DNA of 64,000 bases from Psychromonas antarctica (GCF_022267535.1 NZ_JAHNZV010000001.1:1-64000), one strand, 5' to 3'; shown: positions 27,197 to 38,110, counted from the first letter of the stretch. Notes: generated from the sequence alone by a model not told the origin. Made by a program: numbers and translations.

Positions 27197-29443
27197 ATGC
27201 AAATTAGGAATGTTATTAAAGTGTTATCGAGCGTACTTCTTGTTTCGGCAGTGAGTGGCTGCAATAACGACAGTGAGCTTATTTATGTACCGACACCAAT
27301 TACTCCGTCAATTGCGGAGCATATCGATTTAGGTCCATTTAAATGTACAGATGCAGAATTAGCAGAAGATGCTGCTAAAGATTGTCGTTTGTACATTAAA
27401 GGTTCAATGAATAGTTGGTCATCTCGTCCTGAAGCGCAATTGCATTATCAAGGTGATGGAGAATACATTGCCTTGTTTAGTATGAAACCAGGTGATTACT
27501 CATTTAAGATATCTGATCCAAATTGGAGTGCTGAACGCGATTTGGCAATTGGCCCAGATGCTAATGCTGAAGTGGTATTTGATGCAGCGATGGAGCTGCA
27601 ACGTAAATACGATGATTTTTCTAACCAGAATATGAATATTACAGTCGCTAATGATGAAGACCAAGTGTATCGTTTTACCTTAGATTCTTCAGAGGGTATT
27701 AATAATCCAACCTTAAAAATTCAAAACATCACAGCATCCGATGCTGATAATCTGACTAAATCCATGTATTTAGTCGGTACGTTTAATGATTGGACTGCTT
27801 CGGAAAGTGACGTTTTTTCTTATACTGGTGCTGGTAATTATCAAGTACAAGTGACCTTTGAAAAAGCGGGGACAGTCAGCTTTAACGTACACCAAGGCAT
27901 CACTGATCCACTTGTTTATGGCTCTTTAGATAATAAACCAATTACTTTAACTGAAGGTGTATCATCACTGACAACTTACCCTGGTGGTAAAATGTCTGCT
28001 CAGATAGAAGCGGGCACATATGTATTTTCTTTATCGGCACTCGGTGACGGGCAGTTAGCGATCCCACTCTCTATTGCCAAAGTAAAAGCAGTTGCAGGTC
28101 ACGATACGATTACCGCTATAAATGTAGCCACTAACTTGACAGCTGACGGGAGTCGCTTTGCGAGTTCTTTCGATTGGGCTACTACAGGTGAGATGGACGT
28201 GATTTTGAGTGATGATAATACTCAAATGCCAGTGACTAAACGGCAATTAGCCAGTGCAGAGAGCTTAGGTCGATATACCGTGACCCTGACTACCAACCAA
28301 GGTCTTGCTTCCGAGTCTAGCGCTAGCCATGATGTGGATGTCATTGAAATTGAAAAAGCAAAAAACATTATAATGATGATTGGCGACGGCATGGGGTATG
28401 GGCAAATTGCAGTCACTAGGGCGTATAAAGGAGAGGCGCTATTTCTTGAATCAGGTAAACATCGTGGTGAAATTAAAACTGCGAATGCTGATACATTAGG
28501 CTACGAAGATCTACCTAATGTTGGTGGTAACTACTACACGGATTCAGCTTCTGCAGGTACGGCAATGGCGACTGGACGTAAGGTTCTTACTGGTACTATT
28601 TCTCAGGCATACCCAGGTAATGCATCTGATTTGAAAACTATTTTGGAATATGCACAAAGCCTAGGTAAATCGGTAGGTATTGTCGCAACGTCACATTGTG
28701 TGCACGCAACGCCAGCTAGCTTTGCGGCGCATGGTCCAACCAGAAATGATTTTGCTGCACTATCTAAAAGTATGTATGGCGTGGTGAAACCTAACGTAAC
28801 ACTATGTGGTAGCAAGCAAGTGGACGGAGTGGATGTGATTAGCGCTGAAGCAACTAAAGTGGGTTACACTGTGGTTAAAACCAAAACGGATTTAATCTCT
28901 GCGGTAGCCGCTTTACCTGCGAGTGATGACGGTACTGGTATCTACTTTGCAGGTATTTTTGGTGAAGACGAAATTCCTTTTGTGTTACCGCTAGGTGAGC
29001 AGAAAAGTTATGAAATGCAAGATATCCCGCAGCTTAATGAAATGACTGATGCTGCAATCGAGATTTTATCGAAAAATCCTAATGGTTTTGTTCTGATGGT
29101 AGAAGGTTCGCAAATCGACTTCGCTGGGCATAATAATGATGAAGAACGCATGATTCATGAAACTCTTGCCTTTGATAAAACGGTTGAAGCAGTTGCTCTT
29201 TGGGCTGAAAATAGCGGAGAGACAATGGTTATCGCTACTGCTGATCATGAAACCGGGGGGCTAGAGCTTCAAAAATCCAACGGGGTAGGTAAGGTACCTG
29301 AAGTGACTTGGTTATGGGGAAGCCATACCAATGTCGATGTTCCAATTGCTTCGTGGGGTATTAACTCGCATGCTTTTGTCGGGCGTACAGTAGAAAATAC
29401 GGCCATTTACAATGTAATGCGTGGCGCCTTAGATGCTCAATAA
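27197..29443 (+). CDS. Alkaline phosphatase lipoprotein with N-terminal carbohydrate-binding-like modules
   Basis: The 748-residue protein starts with a lipoprotein signal (Cys 22 in SAVSGC). Residues about 64-135 and 187-250 each contain a glycogen/starch-binding-like motif (LYIKGSMNSW.., MYLVGTFNDWTA..), resembling CBM48/CBM20-type beta sandwiches. A further beta domain extends to about 385. The alkaline phosphatase domain covers about 388-748: metal site Asp 397 (MIGDGMG), catalytic Ser 450 in YYTDSASAGTAMATG, EGSQIDFAGHNND and TADHETGGLEL. It should release phosphate from organic phosphates at the outer membrane or periplasm. It is a lone gene between inverted repeats. The modular N-terminus is longer than in PhoA; what it binds is not known. 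Confidence 0.9.
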   Translation: MQIRNVIKVLSSVLLVSAVSGCNNDSELIYVPTPITPSIAEHIDLGPFKCTDAELAEDAAKDCRLYIKGSMNSWSSRPEAQLHYQGDGEYIALFSMKPGDYSFKISDPNWSAERDLAIGPDANAEVVFDAAMELQRKYDDFSNQNMNITVANDEDQVYRFTLDSSEGINNPTLKIQNITASDADNLTKSMYLVGTFNDWTASESDVFSYTGAGNYQVQVTFEKAGTVSFNVHQGITDPLVYGSLDNKPITLTEGVSSLTTYPGGKMSAQIEAGTYVFSLSALGDGQLAIPLSIAKVKAVAGHDTITAINVATNLTADGSRFASSFDWATTGEMDVILSDDNTQMPVTKRQLASAESLGRYTVTLTTNQGLASESSASHDVDVIEIEKAKNIIMMIGDGMGYGQIAVTRAYKGEALFLESGKHRGEIKTANADTLGYEDLPNVGGNYYTDSASAGTAMATGRKVLTGTISQAYPGNASDLKTILEYAQSLGKSVGIVATSHCVHATPASFAAHGPTRNDFAALSKSMYGVVKPNVTLCGSKQVDGVDVISAEATKVGYTVVKTKTDLISAVAALPASDDGTGIYFAGIFGEDEIPFVLPLGEQKSYEMQDIPQLNEMTDAAIEILSKNPNGFVLMVEGSQIDFAGHNNDEERMIHETLAFDKTVEAVALWAENSGETMVIATADHETGGLELQKSNGVGKVPEVTWLWGSHTNVDVPIASWGINSHAFVGRTVENTAIYNVMRGALDAQ

Positions 29444-29532
29444 GTAAAACAAAGTGTCTTACAATAAAAAGAAAGAAAAACTATTTTTATTGTACAAGTA
29501 ATTCAATATATTAGAGTGCCAGACCAGTGCGG

Positions 29533-29845
29533 CTACGGAAATTTCCGTACGTTTTTCTGGTGCTGAACAAGCGCTTTAGCAAAGGGAAAACATGGATGTT
29601 TTCTCTAACCTCAGCCAGTACAGGGGCGTAATGTCTGAGGTGGTATGTTAAAACTGCTTGGGCAGTACAAGAATAAAAAACGTCTCGGAACGGCATTGTG
29701 AGTTATGCGCCAGCATAGTGTCACGAACAAAACTCTCTTAACCCTATTTTTTCTTGCTGTTGAGAAGCAGGACTCCCTCAAACTGCGAAACTGCGTTTCA
29801 GTTTCTCATCGTCTACACACCGTCAAAGGCGGAAGACCAACAACA
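29533..29845 (-). repeat. Right copy of the structured inverted repeat
   Basis: In reverse orientation it matches 26558-26815. The hairpins are kept but their sequences differ: AAAACAT-gg-ATGTTTT at 29587-29602 and CCTCAG..CTGAGG at 29609-29640 replace the left-copy stems, with both arms changed together. This copy also carries an extra palindromic insert (GAAACGCAGTTTC) not present in the left copy. Confidence 0.75.
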
Positions 29846-30391
29846 AATGTTTAACCATTAGCCTCCAAGTGAAAGCTTACAAACCAATCAAATCAGTTAG
29901 GTTAAAAACTCATTGAGGTTCTCGACTAAACATCTCTAGAATGGCGAACAAAAATAGAAGAAAAGTAAAGTCGCCGTCAAGGGAAAAACTTCAGCAAAGA
30001 AAGTTAAAGCAAACGCCAGAAGCGAAAGCTTACAAATAACCTGTGTGGTATTTGCATTACCACGGCGAGTGTAAACTCGAGGAAAATGCGCAATACCGAG
30101 GTCATTTTTTGACAGTTTGATAATTACTTTACAGTACACATGTTGAGTTAGAAATAGTTTTATGGTATAAAGCGCAGCGAGAATGTGACTTCATTTTTTG
30201 TCACAGATTTCATTTAACTTATTTGGTTTTATTGTTAGCCCTTTTATCTTCTGAAAGTGCGCTATAAAATTTAAATTATATAAAACACACACACATCATC
30301 ACCACGCTCGGGGTGCCTGTTATTCAATTTGTTTGAATATTGGTCGAGTCTAGGGATGTGTGGAGGCCTAACCCCTATTAAGGAAATTCAA
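29846..30391 (+). promoter_or_regulatory. Repeat debris and rpsB leader region
   Basis: The first 250 bp hold more repeat fragments, including CGCCGTCAAGGG at 29971 shared with 26572 and a reversed REP-like GCATTACCACGG near 30055. The last 90 bp form the rpsB leader. GGGGTGCC near 30310 can pair with GGCCTAACCCC near 30366-30376 around further stems, as in the autoregulatory rpsB leader (t44-type) of gammaproteobacteria. Ribosome site AAGGAAATTCA. The leader call rests on position and pairing, not on a covariance model. Confidence 0.5.
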
Positions 30392-31126
30392 ATGGCAAAT
30401 GTATCAATGCGCGATATGCTACAAGCTGGCGTTCACTTCGGTCACCAAACTCGTTACTGGAATCCAAAAATGAAGCCTTTCATTTTTGGTGCGCGTAATA
30501 AAGTTCATATCATTAACCTTGAAAAAACGGTTCCGATGTTCAACAGTGCACTTAACTTTTTAGAAGCAAAAGCGTCTAAAAAAGGTAAAGTACTATTTGT
30601 TGGCACTAAACGTGCAGCTTCAGAAGCGGTTAAAGAAGCAGCAATTAGCTGTGATCAGTTTTATGTTGATCACCGTTGGTTAGGTGGTATGTTGACTAAC
30701 TGGAAAACAGTTCGTCAATCGATCAAACGTCTGAAAGACCTTGAAGTTCAAAGCCAAGACGGCACTTTTGACAAGTTAACTAAAAAAGAAGCGCTAATGC
30801 GTACTCGTGAATTAGAGAAACTTGAAAAAACGCTTGGTGGTATCAAAAACATGGGCGGTATCCCTGATGTAATCTTCGTTATCGATGCAGATCACGAGCA
30901 CATCGCTATTAAAGAAGCAAATAACCTCGGTATTCCAGTTATTTCTATTGTTGATACTAACTCATGCCCAGACAACATCGATTTCGTTGTTCCTGGTAAT
31001 GATGATGCTATCCGTGCTATCAAATTGTACTTAGGAGCCGCTGCGCAAACGATTAAAGAAGGTCGTGAGCAAGATGCTATCGTACAAGTTGAAGAAGACG
31101 GTTTTGTTGAAGAAGTAACTGAATAA
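30392..31126 (+). CDS. rpsB: 30S ribosomal protein S2
   Basis: The start at 30392 ([20 protein letters not shown]) is the family start; an upstream in-frame extension is the leader read through. The product is 244 residues, normal for S2, with [21 protein letters not shown] and [11 protein letters not shown]. It sits first in the rpsB-tsf-pyrH-frr string. It is likely autoregulated through its leader. Confidence 0.98.
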   Translation: MANVSMRDMLQAGVHFGHQTRYWNPKMKPFIFGARNKVHIINLEKTVPMFNSALNFLEAKASKKGKVLFVGTKRAASEAVKEAAISCDQFYVDHRWLGGMLTNWKTVRQSIKRLKDLEVQSQDGTFDKLTKKEALMRTRELEKLEKTLGGIKNMGGIPDVIFVIDADHEHIAIKEANNLGIPVISIVDTNSCPDNIDFVVPGNDDAIRAIKLYLGAAAQTIKEGREQDAIVQVEEDGFVEEVTE

Positions 31127-31178
31127 TAATTACTTCTAAGCTAAAAATCTCTTATTAATCAGTCTATGATTGATTATC

Positions 31179-31203
31179 GGGGGTCTTAATGACCCCCTTT
31201 TTA
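31179..31203 (+). terminator. Intercistronic terminator between rpsB and tsf
   Basis: GGGGGTC-ttaat-GACCCCC followed by TTTTT is a textbook intrinsic terminator. Because tsf starts 25 bp later without another obvious promoter, it probably acts as a partial terminator setting the ratio of S2 to EF-Ts. Confidence 0.85.
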
Positions 31204-31227
31204 ATTGAAAAAAATAGGAATTCGACA

Positions 31228-32109
31228 ATGGCTATTACTATTACAGCTAAGCAAGTTAAAGAACTTCGTGACCGCACCGCTGCGGGTATGATGGATTGTA
31301 AGAAAGCGCTCGTTGAAGCTGAAGGTGACATCGAGCTTGCAATTGAAAATATGCGTAAATCAGGTGCAGTTAAAGCCGCTAAAAAAGCCGGCCGTATTGC
31401 AGCTGAAGGTGTTATTCTAGCTAAAACAACGGGTTCAGTTGCTGTTATTGCAGAAGTTAACTGTGAAACAGATTTTGTGGCAATGGATAAAAGCTTCCTT
31501 GCATTCGCTAATGCGGTCGCTGATATTGCGTTGGCAAACAAAATTACATCTATTGAAGCATTAGGTCAATTTGCATTCGATGCTAACTCAACTGTTGAAG
31601 ATGCACGTGCAACATTGATTGCTAAAATTGGTGAAAATATTTCTGTACGTCGTTTACAAATCGTTGAAGGTGAAAACCTTGGCGCTTACGTACACAGTGG
31701 TAAAATCGGTGTAATCACTGTACTTAAAGGTGGTGATGCGGAACTGGCTAAAGATCTTGCAATGCACGTTGCAGCTGCCGCTCCTCAGTTTGTTACTCCT
31801 GCAGATGTACCTGCTGATGTAGTTGCTAAAGAGAAAGAGATCCAGCTTGCTATTGCTGTTGAAAGTGGCAAACCGGAAGCTATCGCTGAAAAAATGGTCT
31901 CCGGTCGTATGGCTAAATTCACTGGCGAAGTCAGCCTGACTGGTCAAGCGTTTATTAAAGACCCTTCAATGACTGTTGCTAAGCTTCTTAAAGATGCTAG
32001 TGCTTCTGTTGAGTCATTCATCCGTTTAGAAGTGGGTGAAGGCATCGAGAAGAAAGTTGAAGATTTCGCTGCTGAAGTTGCTGCGACAATGGCTGCTTCT
32101 ACTAAATAA
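31228..32109 (+). CDS. tsf: Elongation factor Ts
   Basis: The 293-residue protein has the family opening [23 protein letters not shown] and [15 protein letters not shown]-Ts is the nucleotide exchange factor for EF-Tu. The start at 31228 follows TAGGAA; an in-frame start further up would begin within the terminator. Lys/Ala-rich composition is normal. Confidence 0.98.
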   Translation: MAITITAKQVKELRDRTAAGMMDCKKALVEAEGDIELAIENMRKSGAVKAAKKAGRIAAEGVILAKTTGSVAVIAEVNCETDFVAMDKSFLAFANAVADIALANKITSIEALGQFAFDANSTVEDARATLIAKIGENISVRRLQIVEGENLGAYVHSGKIGVITVLKGGDAELAKDLAMHVAAAAPQFVTPADVPADVVAKEKEIQLAIAVESGKPEAIAEKMVSGRMAKFTGEVSLTGQAFIKDPSMTVAKLLKDASASVESFIRLEVGEGIEKKVEDFAAEVAATMAASTK

Positions 32110-32150
32110 TTGTTTTAGTAAAGAATGAGTCTTGCATATTGTACAAAAAA

Positions 32151-32180
32151 AGAACCGCGGCCATGACTGCGGTTCTTTTA
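32151..32180 (+). terminator. Terminator after tsf
   Basis: AGAACCGC, a 10-nt loop and GCGGTTCT followed by TTTTA, with an A-run before the stem, form a strong intrinsic terminator between tsf and pyrH. Confidence 0.9.
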
Positions 32181-32275
32181 TATTAAGAATATAGTGATTT
32201 CCTTAATAAATTGTTTAACAATAAAACAGCTGCTTAATGCAATCACTATTACGTCTACATTGAGGAATTAATATT

Positions 32276-33019
32276 ATGAGTACCAATCCTAAGTCTGCAT
32301 ATCGTCGCATTTTACTAAAATTAAGTGGTGAAGCCTTAGTCGGTGAAGAAGGCTTTGGTATTGACCCTAAAGTACTTGACCGAATGGCGCTTGAAATAAA
32401 GTCTCTTATAGAAGCTGGGGTGCAAGTTGGTCTCGTTATCGGTGGTGGTAATATTTTCCGTGGTGCAGGTTTAGCTAAAGCAGGTATGAACCGTGTCGTT
32501 GGCGACCATATGGGAATGCTGGCAACGGTAATGAATGGTCTGGCAATGCGTGATGCACTGCATCGTGCACATGTCAGCTCGCGTTTAATGTCCGCAATTC
32601 CATTAAATGGTGTTTGCGATGATTATAACTGGGCTGAGGCGATCAAACACCTTAAATTAGGCACCGTTGTCATTTTTGCTGCGGGTACGGGTAATCCTTT
32701 TTTCACAACGGATTCCGCTGCTTGTCTGCGTGGTATCGAGATTGAAGCCGACGCGGTATTAAAAGGCACTAAGGTTGATGGGGTTTATGATTCTGATCCG
32801 ATTAAAAATCCGGATGCAAAATTATATGCAGAGATTGATTACCAAGTTGTCTTGGAAAAAGAGCTACAAGTGATGGATTTAGCCGCCTTCACACTCGCTC
32901 GAGATCACAGTCTGCCTATCCGAGTCTTTAATATGAATAAGCCGGGCGCATTAAGTCGCGTGGTATCGGGCGAGCCTGAAGGCACAACCATCACACATTG
33001 TGCTCCTGTAGAGAAATAA
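32276..33019 (+). CDS. pyrH: UMP kinase
   Basis: The 247-residue amino-acid-kinase-fold protein has [21 protein letters not shown], the [14 protein letters not shown] segment and [17 protein letters not shown], all typical of bacterial PyrH. It phosphorylates UMP to UDP as a hexamer regulated by GTP and UTP. A GAGGAA ribosome site precedes it. Confidence 0.98.
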   Translation: MSTNPKSAYRRILLKLSGEALVGEEGFGIDPKVLDRMALEIKSLIEAGVQVGLVIGGGNIFRGAGLAKAGMNRVVGDHMGMLATVMNGLAMRDALHRAHVSSRLMSAIPLNGVCDDYNWAEAIKHLKLGTVVIFAAGTGNPFFTTDSAACLRGIEIEADAVLKGTKVDGVYDSDPIKNPDAKLYAEIDYQVVLEKELQVMDLAAFTLARDHSLPIRVFNMNKPGALSRVVSGEPEGTTITHCAPVEK

Positions 33020-33057
33020 ACTAAAAAAATATTAAAATTTAAATTAAGGAAGTTGTT

Positions 33058-33615
33058 ATGATTAATGAAGTAAAAAATGATGCACAGACTCGCATGGGCA
33101 AAACTGTTGAATCATTTAGAAACCAACTTGCAAAAATTCGTACTGGCCGTGCACACCCTAGTTTATTAGACGGGATTATGGTGCCATATTACGGAAGCAA
33201 TACACCGCTTCGTCAAGTGGGTAATATTTCAACTGAAGATGCGCGCACATTAACAGTCACTGTCTTTGATGCGAGTCTGATTAAAGCCGTTGAAAAAGCG
33301 ATCATGGGATCAAATCTAGGTTTAAATCCGATGTCAGCCGGAACTGTTATTCGCATTCCATTACCACCATTAACGGAAGAGCGCCGTAAAGATTTGATTA
33401 AAGTGGTACGTGGTGAAGCTGAAAATAACCGGATGGCGATTCGTAATATCCGCCGTGATGCCAATAATGACCTGAAAACATTAGAAAAAGACAAAGATAT
33501 CAGCGAAGATGAGCAAAGAGTCGGTGAAGATGGTGTTCAAAAAACAACTGATGAGTTTGTTAAGCAGATTGATGACCTTTTAGCGGTAAAAGAAAAAGAG
33601 CTGTTAGAGGTTTAA
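33058..33615 (+). CDS. frr: Ribosome recycling factor
   Basis: The 185-residue protein carries the RRF signatures [35 protein letters not shown] and [14 protein letters not shown]. It splits post-termination ribosomes together with EF-G. It follows pyrH by 38 bp with an AAGGAAG ribosome site. Confidence 0.98.
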   Translation: MINEVKNDAQTRMGKTVESFRNQLAKIRTGRAHPSLLDGIMVPYYGSNTPLRQVGNISTEDARTLTVTVFDASLIKAVEKAIMGSNLGLNPMSAGTVIRIPLPPLTEERRKDLIKVVRGEAENNRMAIRNIRRDANNDLKTLEKDKDISEDEQRVGEDGVQKTTDEFVKQIDDLLAVKEKELLEV

Positions 33616-33630
33616 TACCCTTCAAATCAA

Positions 33631-33657
33631 GGTGGTGGATGGTCACCACCTAGGTGG
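33631..33657 (+). other. Overlapping alternative hairpins between frr and uppS
   Basis: GGTGGTG-gatggt-CACCACC (33631-33650) overlaps the perfect 12-bp palindrome CCACCTAGGTGG (33646-33657). The two cannot both form as RNA. No U-run follows, so neither is a normal terminator. Confidence 0.5.
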
Positions 33658-33694
33658 ATGGTATTGCCATTAGTGCTATTTATTAAGGCTGAAT

Positions 33695-34450
33695 GTGATA
33701 ACGTTAAACCAACAAACGAAAATACCTCAGCATGTTGCCATTATAATGGATGGTAATGGTCGTTGGGCACAAGCGAGAGGAAAGCATCGTGTTTTTGGAC
33801 ATAAACATGGTGTTAAGTCTCTACGTAAAGCAATTGCGTTTGCCAGCGAAAAAAGAATTCAAGCATTAACCATCTTTGCTTTTAGTAGTGAAAATTGGCA
33901 GCGACCTGCGCAAGAGGTGAATATGCTGATGGAACTGTTTTTTACTGTGCTTGGCAGCGAAATCAAAAAACTGCATAAACACAATATTAAATTAAAGATT
34001 ATTGGTGAATTAACCGGCTTTAGCACACGTTTACAAAAAAAGGTATTTGAGGCGGAGAAAATGACCGAAGATAATACTGGATTAGTACTTAATGTTGCCG
34101 CTAATTATGGCGGGCGTTGGGATATCACTCAGGCGACTAAAAAAATAGCAAAATTAGTTGCGGCTGGTGAGTTAGACTGCAACGATATCGATGAAGAATT
34201 GGTAAGTAAAGCAATTACATTGCATAAACTTCCCGCCGTAGATTTAATGATTCGTACTGGTGGTGATCACCGAATAAGTAACTTTTTATTATGGCAACTG
34301 GCTTATGCTGAACTCTATTTTACCGATGTATTATGGCCCGATTTTGATGCCCTCTCTTTTCAGCATGCGCTGGATCTGTTTTCGGGTAAAGAACGTCGCT
34401 TTGGACAAACCAGTGAGCAAGTTAGTTTGAAAAATACTGAGTCAAATTGA
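33695..34450 (+). CDS. uppS: Undecaprenyl diphosphate synthase
   Basis: The 251-residue cis-prenyltransferase has IIMDGNGRWAQARG with the catalytic Asp, the FAFSSENW block and RTGGDHRISNFLLWQLAYAE. It makes the C55 lipid carrier for cell-wall and O-antigen synthesis. The start is GTG at 33695, since the nearby ATG is immediately followed by a stop. RTGGDH replaces the commoner RTSGEQ, a conservative change. Confidence 0.96.
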   Translation: MITLNQQTKIPQHVAIIMDGNGRWAQARGKHRVFGHKHGVKSLRKAIAFASEKRIQALTIFAFSSENWQRPAQEVNMLMELFFTVLGSEIKKLHKHNIKLKIIGELTGFSTRLQKKVFEAEKMTEDNTGLVLNVAANYGGRWDITQATKKIAKLVAAGELDCNDIDEELVSKAITLHKLPAVDLMIRTGGDHRISNFLLWQLAYAELYFTDVLWPDFDALSFQHALDLFSGKERRFGQTSEQVSLKNTESN

Positions 34451-34481
34451 AAGCTACCATTGAATTTAACAGGACATCTCT

Positions 34482-35333
34482 GTGAAACAACGAATTATAA
34501 CCGCTTTGATTATAGCGCCACTGGCAATTGCCGCTATTTTTTTCTTACCGCTTAAATTTTTTATGCTTTTTTGTGCCGCTCTATTTTTATTAGCAAGTAA
34601 AGAGTGGAGTGGGTTTGTGGCTAAGAAACCATCGAGTTTAGTGCTTTATCTGTTTGCCGCAGTACTTGGCATGACACTGCTGTTGATGCCCTCGCAGCAG
34701 ATTTGGCTAAGTGGGCAGGTCAATCCTCTGCTTCAGTCTGGTTTGATGATGGCGACTGGTTGGTGGTGCTTATCCTTGTTGATGGTCATTACTTATCCAA
34801 AAACGGCGTCTATCTGGCAAAATAGCAAAATACTCAAGAGTTTGTGTGGTTTGTTCACGTTGATCCCTTTCTTCTGGGGGATGGTGTTATTGCGCTCTGT
34901 GAATATCCAGCTTGATTTTTATTATGGTGCACAACTATTAATGTTTGTATTTTTATTGGTGTGGGCAGCAGATACAGGCGCCTATTTTTGCGGTAAAAAA
35001 TTTGGTAAGCATAAACTAGCTGCCAATGTTAGCCCCGGTAAAACCATTGAAGGTTTCCTCGGTGGATTGTTGAGTTCTCTGCTGGTGGCTTTTGTGGGCA
35101 GTCTCTTTTTTGCCATTCCCGCAGATAAAATCGTTTTCTTCTTTATTGCTGCTTTTGCCACTAATCTCGTGTCTGCATTGGGCGATCTGAATGAAAGTAT
35201 TTTCAAGCGTGAAGCCGGACTTAAAGATAGTGGTAATTTATTACCAGGCCATGGGGGTATTTTAGACAGGATTGACAGTTTAACTGCTGCGGTCCCTGTT
35301 TTCGCTGTTTTATATCTTTTCTGGCTCAATTAG
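34482..35333 (+). CDS. cdsA: Phosphatidate cytidylyltransferase
   Basis: The 283-residue polytopic membrane protein ends with the CdsA signature (SALGDLNESIFKREAGLKDS, GHGGILDRIDSL). It converts phosphatidic acid and CTP to CDP-diacylglycerol in the inner membrane. It uses a GTG start and precedes dxr by 3 bp. Confidence 0.97.
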   Translation: MKQRIITALIIAPLAIAAIFFLPLKFFMLFCAALFLLASKEWSGFVAKKPSSLVLYLFAAVLGMTLLLMPSQQIWLSGQVNPLLQSGLMMATGWWCLSLLMVITYPKTASIWQNSKILKSLCGLFTLIPFFWGMVLLRSVNIQLDFYYGAQLLMFVFLLVWAADTGAYFCGKKFGKHKLAANVSPGKTIEGFLGGLLSSLLVAFVGSLFFAIPADKIVFFFIAAFATNLVSALGDLNESIFKREAGLKDSGNLLPGHGGILDRIDSLTAAVPVFAVLYLFWLN

Positions 35334-35336
35334 AAA

Positions 35337-36536
35337 ATGAAAAAATTAGCCATTTTAGGCGCAACAGGATCAATCGGTGCTAGCACATTAAGTGTTTGCC
35401 GTGCGAATCCCGACTTATATCAAATCACTTTATTAGCAGCGGCTAGTAGTGTCGATAAAATGTTTTTACTGTGCCAAGAGTTTTCGCCGTTATATGTTTC
35501 CATGAGCGATAAAAATAGCCGCGTACTTTTAGCTGAACGCCTAAAACAGGCCGCTTTGCCTTGTCAGTTGCTTAAGGATCAAACTGAGTTATTACAATTA
35601 CTGGGTAGTAATGAAGTTGATAGTGTGATGGCAGCTATCGTCGGGGGAGCTGGGTTAACAACGACATTAGCGGCCGTTAATGCGGGCAAGGAGATTTTTC
35701 TTGCCAACAAAGAGGCATTAGTGATGTCCGGTGCACTGTTTATCGATGCGGTGATAAAGTCGGGGGCTAAGTTATGGCCTGTTGATAGTGAGCATAATGC
35801 TATTTATCAAGCCTTGTCGCCAAATCTGCAAAACAATATTGGCGCTTGTGATCTGCACGGACAAGGCGTTGCAAAAATATTACTGACGGGATCCGGTGGT
35901 CCTTTTTTAGAAAAAAAACTCAGCGATTTTGCAACAATAACAGCAGCTCAAGCTGTGAAACATCCCAATTGGTCAATGGGCCAAAAAATATCTATTGATT
36001 CAGCCACAATGATGAATAAAGGGCTGGAGTATATTGAGGCGCGTTGGTTATTTAATGCCTCTCGTGAGCAGCTGCAAGTTGTCATTCATCCGCAGTCCGT
36101 CATTCATTCTATGGTGCAATATAAAGACGGTAGTGTGATTGCGCAAATGGGTAATCCTGATATGCGCATTCCAATAGCACATGTGATGGGCGGTGGCCAG
36201 CGGATCGACAGTGGCGCTGCAACGTTAGACTTTTTTTCGGGTGTTAACTTTAACTTCTCTGAACCTGATTTTGGCCGTTATCCGTGCTTGAAATTAGCGA
36301 TCGACGCGTGCTACCAAGGGCAGCAAGCAACTACCAGCTTGAATGCAGCAAATGAAGTGGCCGTTGATGCTTTTTTAAATCAGCAGATAAAATTTACGCA
36401 AATTTCACAGCTGGTTGAGCGTGTATTGACCAACACTGATACTCAGCCAATTAACTCGATTGAGCATTTATTAGAAATTGATAGTGAGTCTAAAGCACTC
36501 GCACGGCAAATCATTAAACGAGATTTATTATGTTAA
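35337..36536 (+). CDS. dxr: 1-deoxy-D-xylulose 5-phosphate reductoisomerase
   Basis: The 399-residue enzyme of the MEP isoprenoid pathway has the NADPH site [11 protein letters not shown] at the N-terminus, [20 protein letters not shown] with the metal ligands, and the [21 protein letters not shown] active-site block shared across the family. It overlaps rseP by 7 bp. Confidence 0.98.
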   Translation: MKKLAILGATGSIGASTLSVCRANPDLYQITLLAAASSVDKMFLLCQEFSPLYVSMSDKNSRVLLAERLKQAALPCQLLKDQTELLQLLGSNEVDSVMAAIVGGAGLTTTLAAVNAGKEIFLANKEALVMSGALFIDAVIKSGAKLWPVDSEHNAIYQALSPNLQNNIGACDLHGQGVAKILLTGSGGPFLEKKLSDFATITAAQAVKHPNWSMGQKISIDSATMMNKGLEYIEARWLFNASREQLQVVIHPQSVIHSMVQYKDGSVIAQMGNPDMRIPIAHVMGGGQRIDSGAATLDFFSGVNFNFSEPDFGRYPCLKLAIDACYQGQQATTSLNAANEVAVDAFLNQQIKFTQISQLVERVLTNTDTQPINSIEHLLEIDSESKALARQIIKRDLLC

Positions 36537-37906
36537 CTACATTATGGAATTTAGGTGCCTTCATTGTCGCACTGAGCATTTTGGTTGCGATTCATGAATT
36601 TGGACATTTTTGGGTAGCCAGACGTTGTGGTGTAAAAGTGCACCGTTTTTCCATTGGTTTTGGTAAAGTTCTTTTTAAATATACAGATAAGCAAGGCACA
36701 GAATTTGCTATTGCAGCCATTCCATTGGGCGGATATGTGAAAATGTTGGATGGGCGTGTTGAGCCTTTATCTCCTAGTGATGAGCCCTATGCTTTTGATA
36801 AGAAAACAGTTTGGCAACGTATAGCTATCGTTGCCGCAGGACCTTTGGCTAATTTTTTATTGGCTGTGGTTGCCTTCTTTTTGATGTATATGATCGGCGT
36901 GGAAAGTGCTAAACCCATCATAAGTACAACTGTCAGTGATACACCGATGAGTATTATTAAAAGTGATGGTCTTTTTCAAGTGACCGCGATTAATGATCAA
37001 CAGGTGGGAGATTGGGAAGCCCTTAATCTGGCTTTGGTCAGTCAAATGGGTGAAAGTGGATTCAATATTACTATTGCACCCTTAATGGCTGATAAAAATA
37101 GTCTGCGCCTTGAACCAACAAAAACTTTTACTGTCTCATTGAATAATTGGCAATTTGATCCTAAAAAAGAATCAATTATAACCGGTTTAGGACTGCTACC
37201 TTATAGGCCGGAGATCCACCTAGAAGTAGCTGATGTGGTTAAAGGGGGAGCCGGTGATAAAGCGGGACTGCAGAGCGGCGATAAGCTGCGTACTATTGAT
37301 GGTGTTAAATTAAGCAATTGGCAGGGATTTGTTGAGCTGATCCAGAAAAATGCCAATCAACCACTGCAACTTGAAATTGAAAGAGGCACAATAGCCACAA
37401 CGATTGAATTAACACCCGAAGCAAGGACTCTGGATGCTGAGATAATTCGAGGTTATATTGGCGTCGCTCCAGTTGTTGATCCGTATCCAGAAGCATTTCG
37501 TGTTAAATTGCAGTTTTCACCGATTAATGCCTTTATAAAAGGCGTTGAAAAAACGGCACAGTTAAGCAAATTAACCTTTGATACCTTAATCAAATTGGTC
37601 ACCGGGGATATTTCGGTTAAAAACCTAAGTGGACCTGTTTCGATTGCTAAAGGCGCAGGCATGAGTGCTGATTACGGTGCTGCCTATTTCCTTGGGTTTT
37701 TAGCCTTAATTAGCGTTAATTTAGGTTTGATGAATTTAATACCATTACCCGTGTTGGACGGGGGGCACCTGCTTTATTACTTTGTCGAGTTGTTAACTGG
37801 AAAACCTATTCCGGAAAAAATTCAAGAGGTAGGGTTTAAAATCGGAGGCGCTATTTTAATGGTACTAATGACCCTCGCTATTTTTAACGATTTTAATTTA
37901 TTATAG
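36530..37906 (+). CDS. rseP: Site-2 intramembrane zinc protease RseP
   Basis: The 458-residue protein has zinc motif HEFGH at residues 22-26, two PDZ regions in the middle (the second at [18 protein letters not shown]), and [16 protein letters not shown] near the C-terminus. It cleaves the anti-sigma factor RseA within the membrane to release sigma-E, and clears remnant signal peptides. The start lies within the end of dxr. Confidence 0.97.
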   Translation: MLTTLWNLGAFIVALSILVAIHEFGHFWVARRCGVKVHRFSIGFGKVLFKYTDKQGTEFAIAAIPLGGYVKMLDGRVEPLSPSDEPYAFDKKTVWQRIAIVAAGPLANFLLAVVAFFLMYMIGVESAKPIISTTVSDTPMSIIKSDGLFQVTAINDQQVGDWEALNLALVSQMGESGFNITIAPLMADKNSLRLEPTKTFTVSLNNWQFDPKKESIITGLGLLPYRPEIHLEVADVVKGGAGDKAGLQSGDKLRTIDGVKLSNWQGFVELIQKNANQPLQLEIERGTIATTIELTPEARTLDAEIIRGYIGVAPVVDPYPEAFRVKLQFSPINAFIKGVEKTAQLSKLTFDTLIKLVTGDISVKNLSGPVSIAKGAGMSADYGAAYFLGFLALISVNLGLMNLIPLPVLDGGHLLYYFVELLTGKPIPEKIQEVGFKIGGAILMVLMTLAIFNDFNLL

Positions 37907-38110
37907 ATTGCGGCGGATCCGCAGTTGTTAACGTATTGTGTTGAAAGTGTATTTACAAGCTTATAAACTCGTACCTAGTGGAATAAAGATACCTTAATCG
38001 CGTCGCGTTTTGCGAATCGGCTAAAACATGCGCATAGACCAAAATGGCACTTAGCGGGCTAAATAAAAAAACATAAATCACGATAAGTGTTGAAAGGATT
38101 AATAAATATA

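Noticed and set aside
30329-30391. An upstream extension of S2
   Set aside because: The extension reads through the leader RNA; the family start and ribosome site are at 30392.
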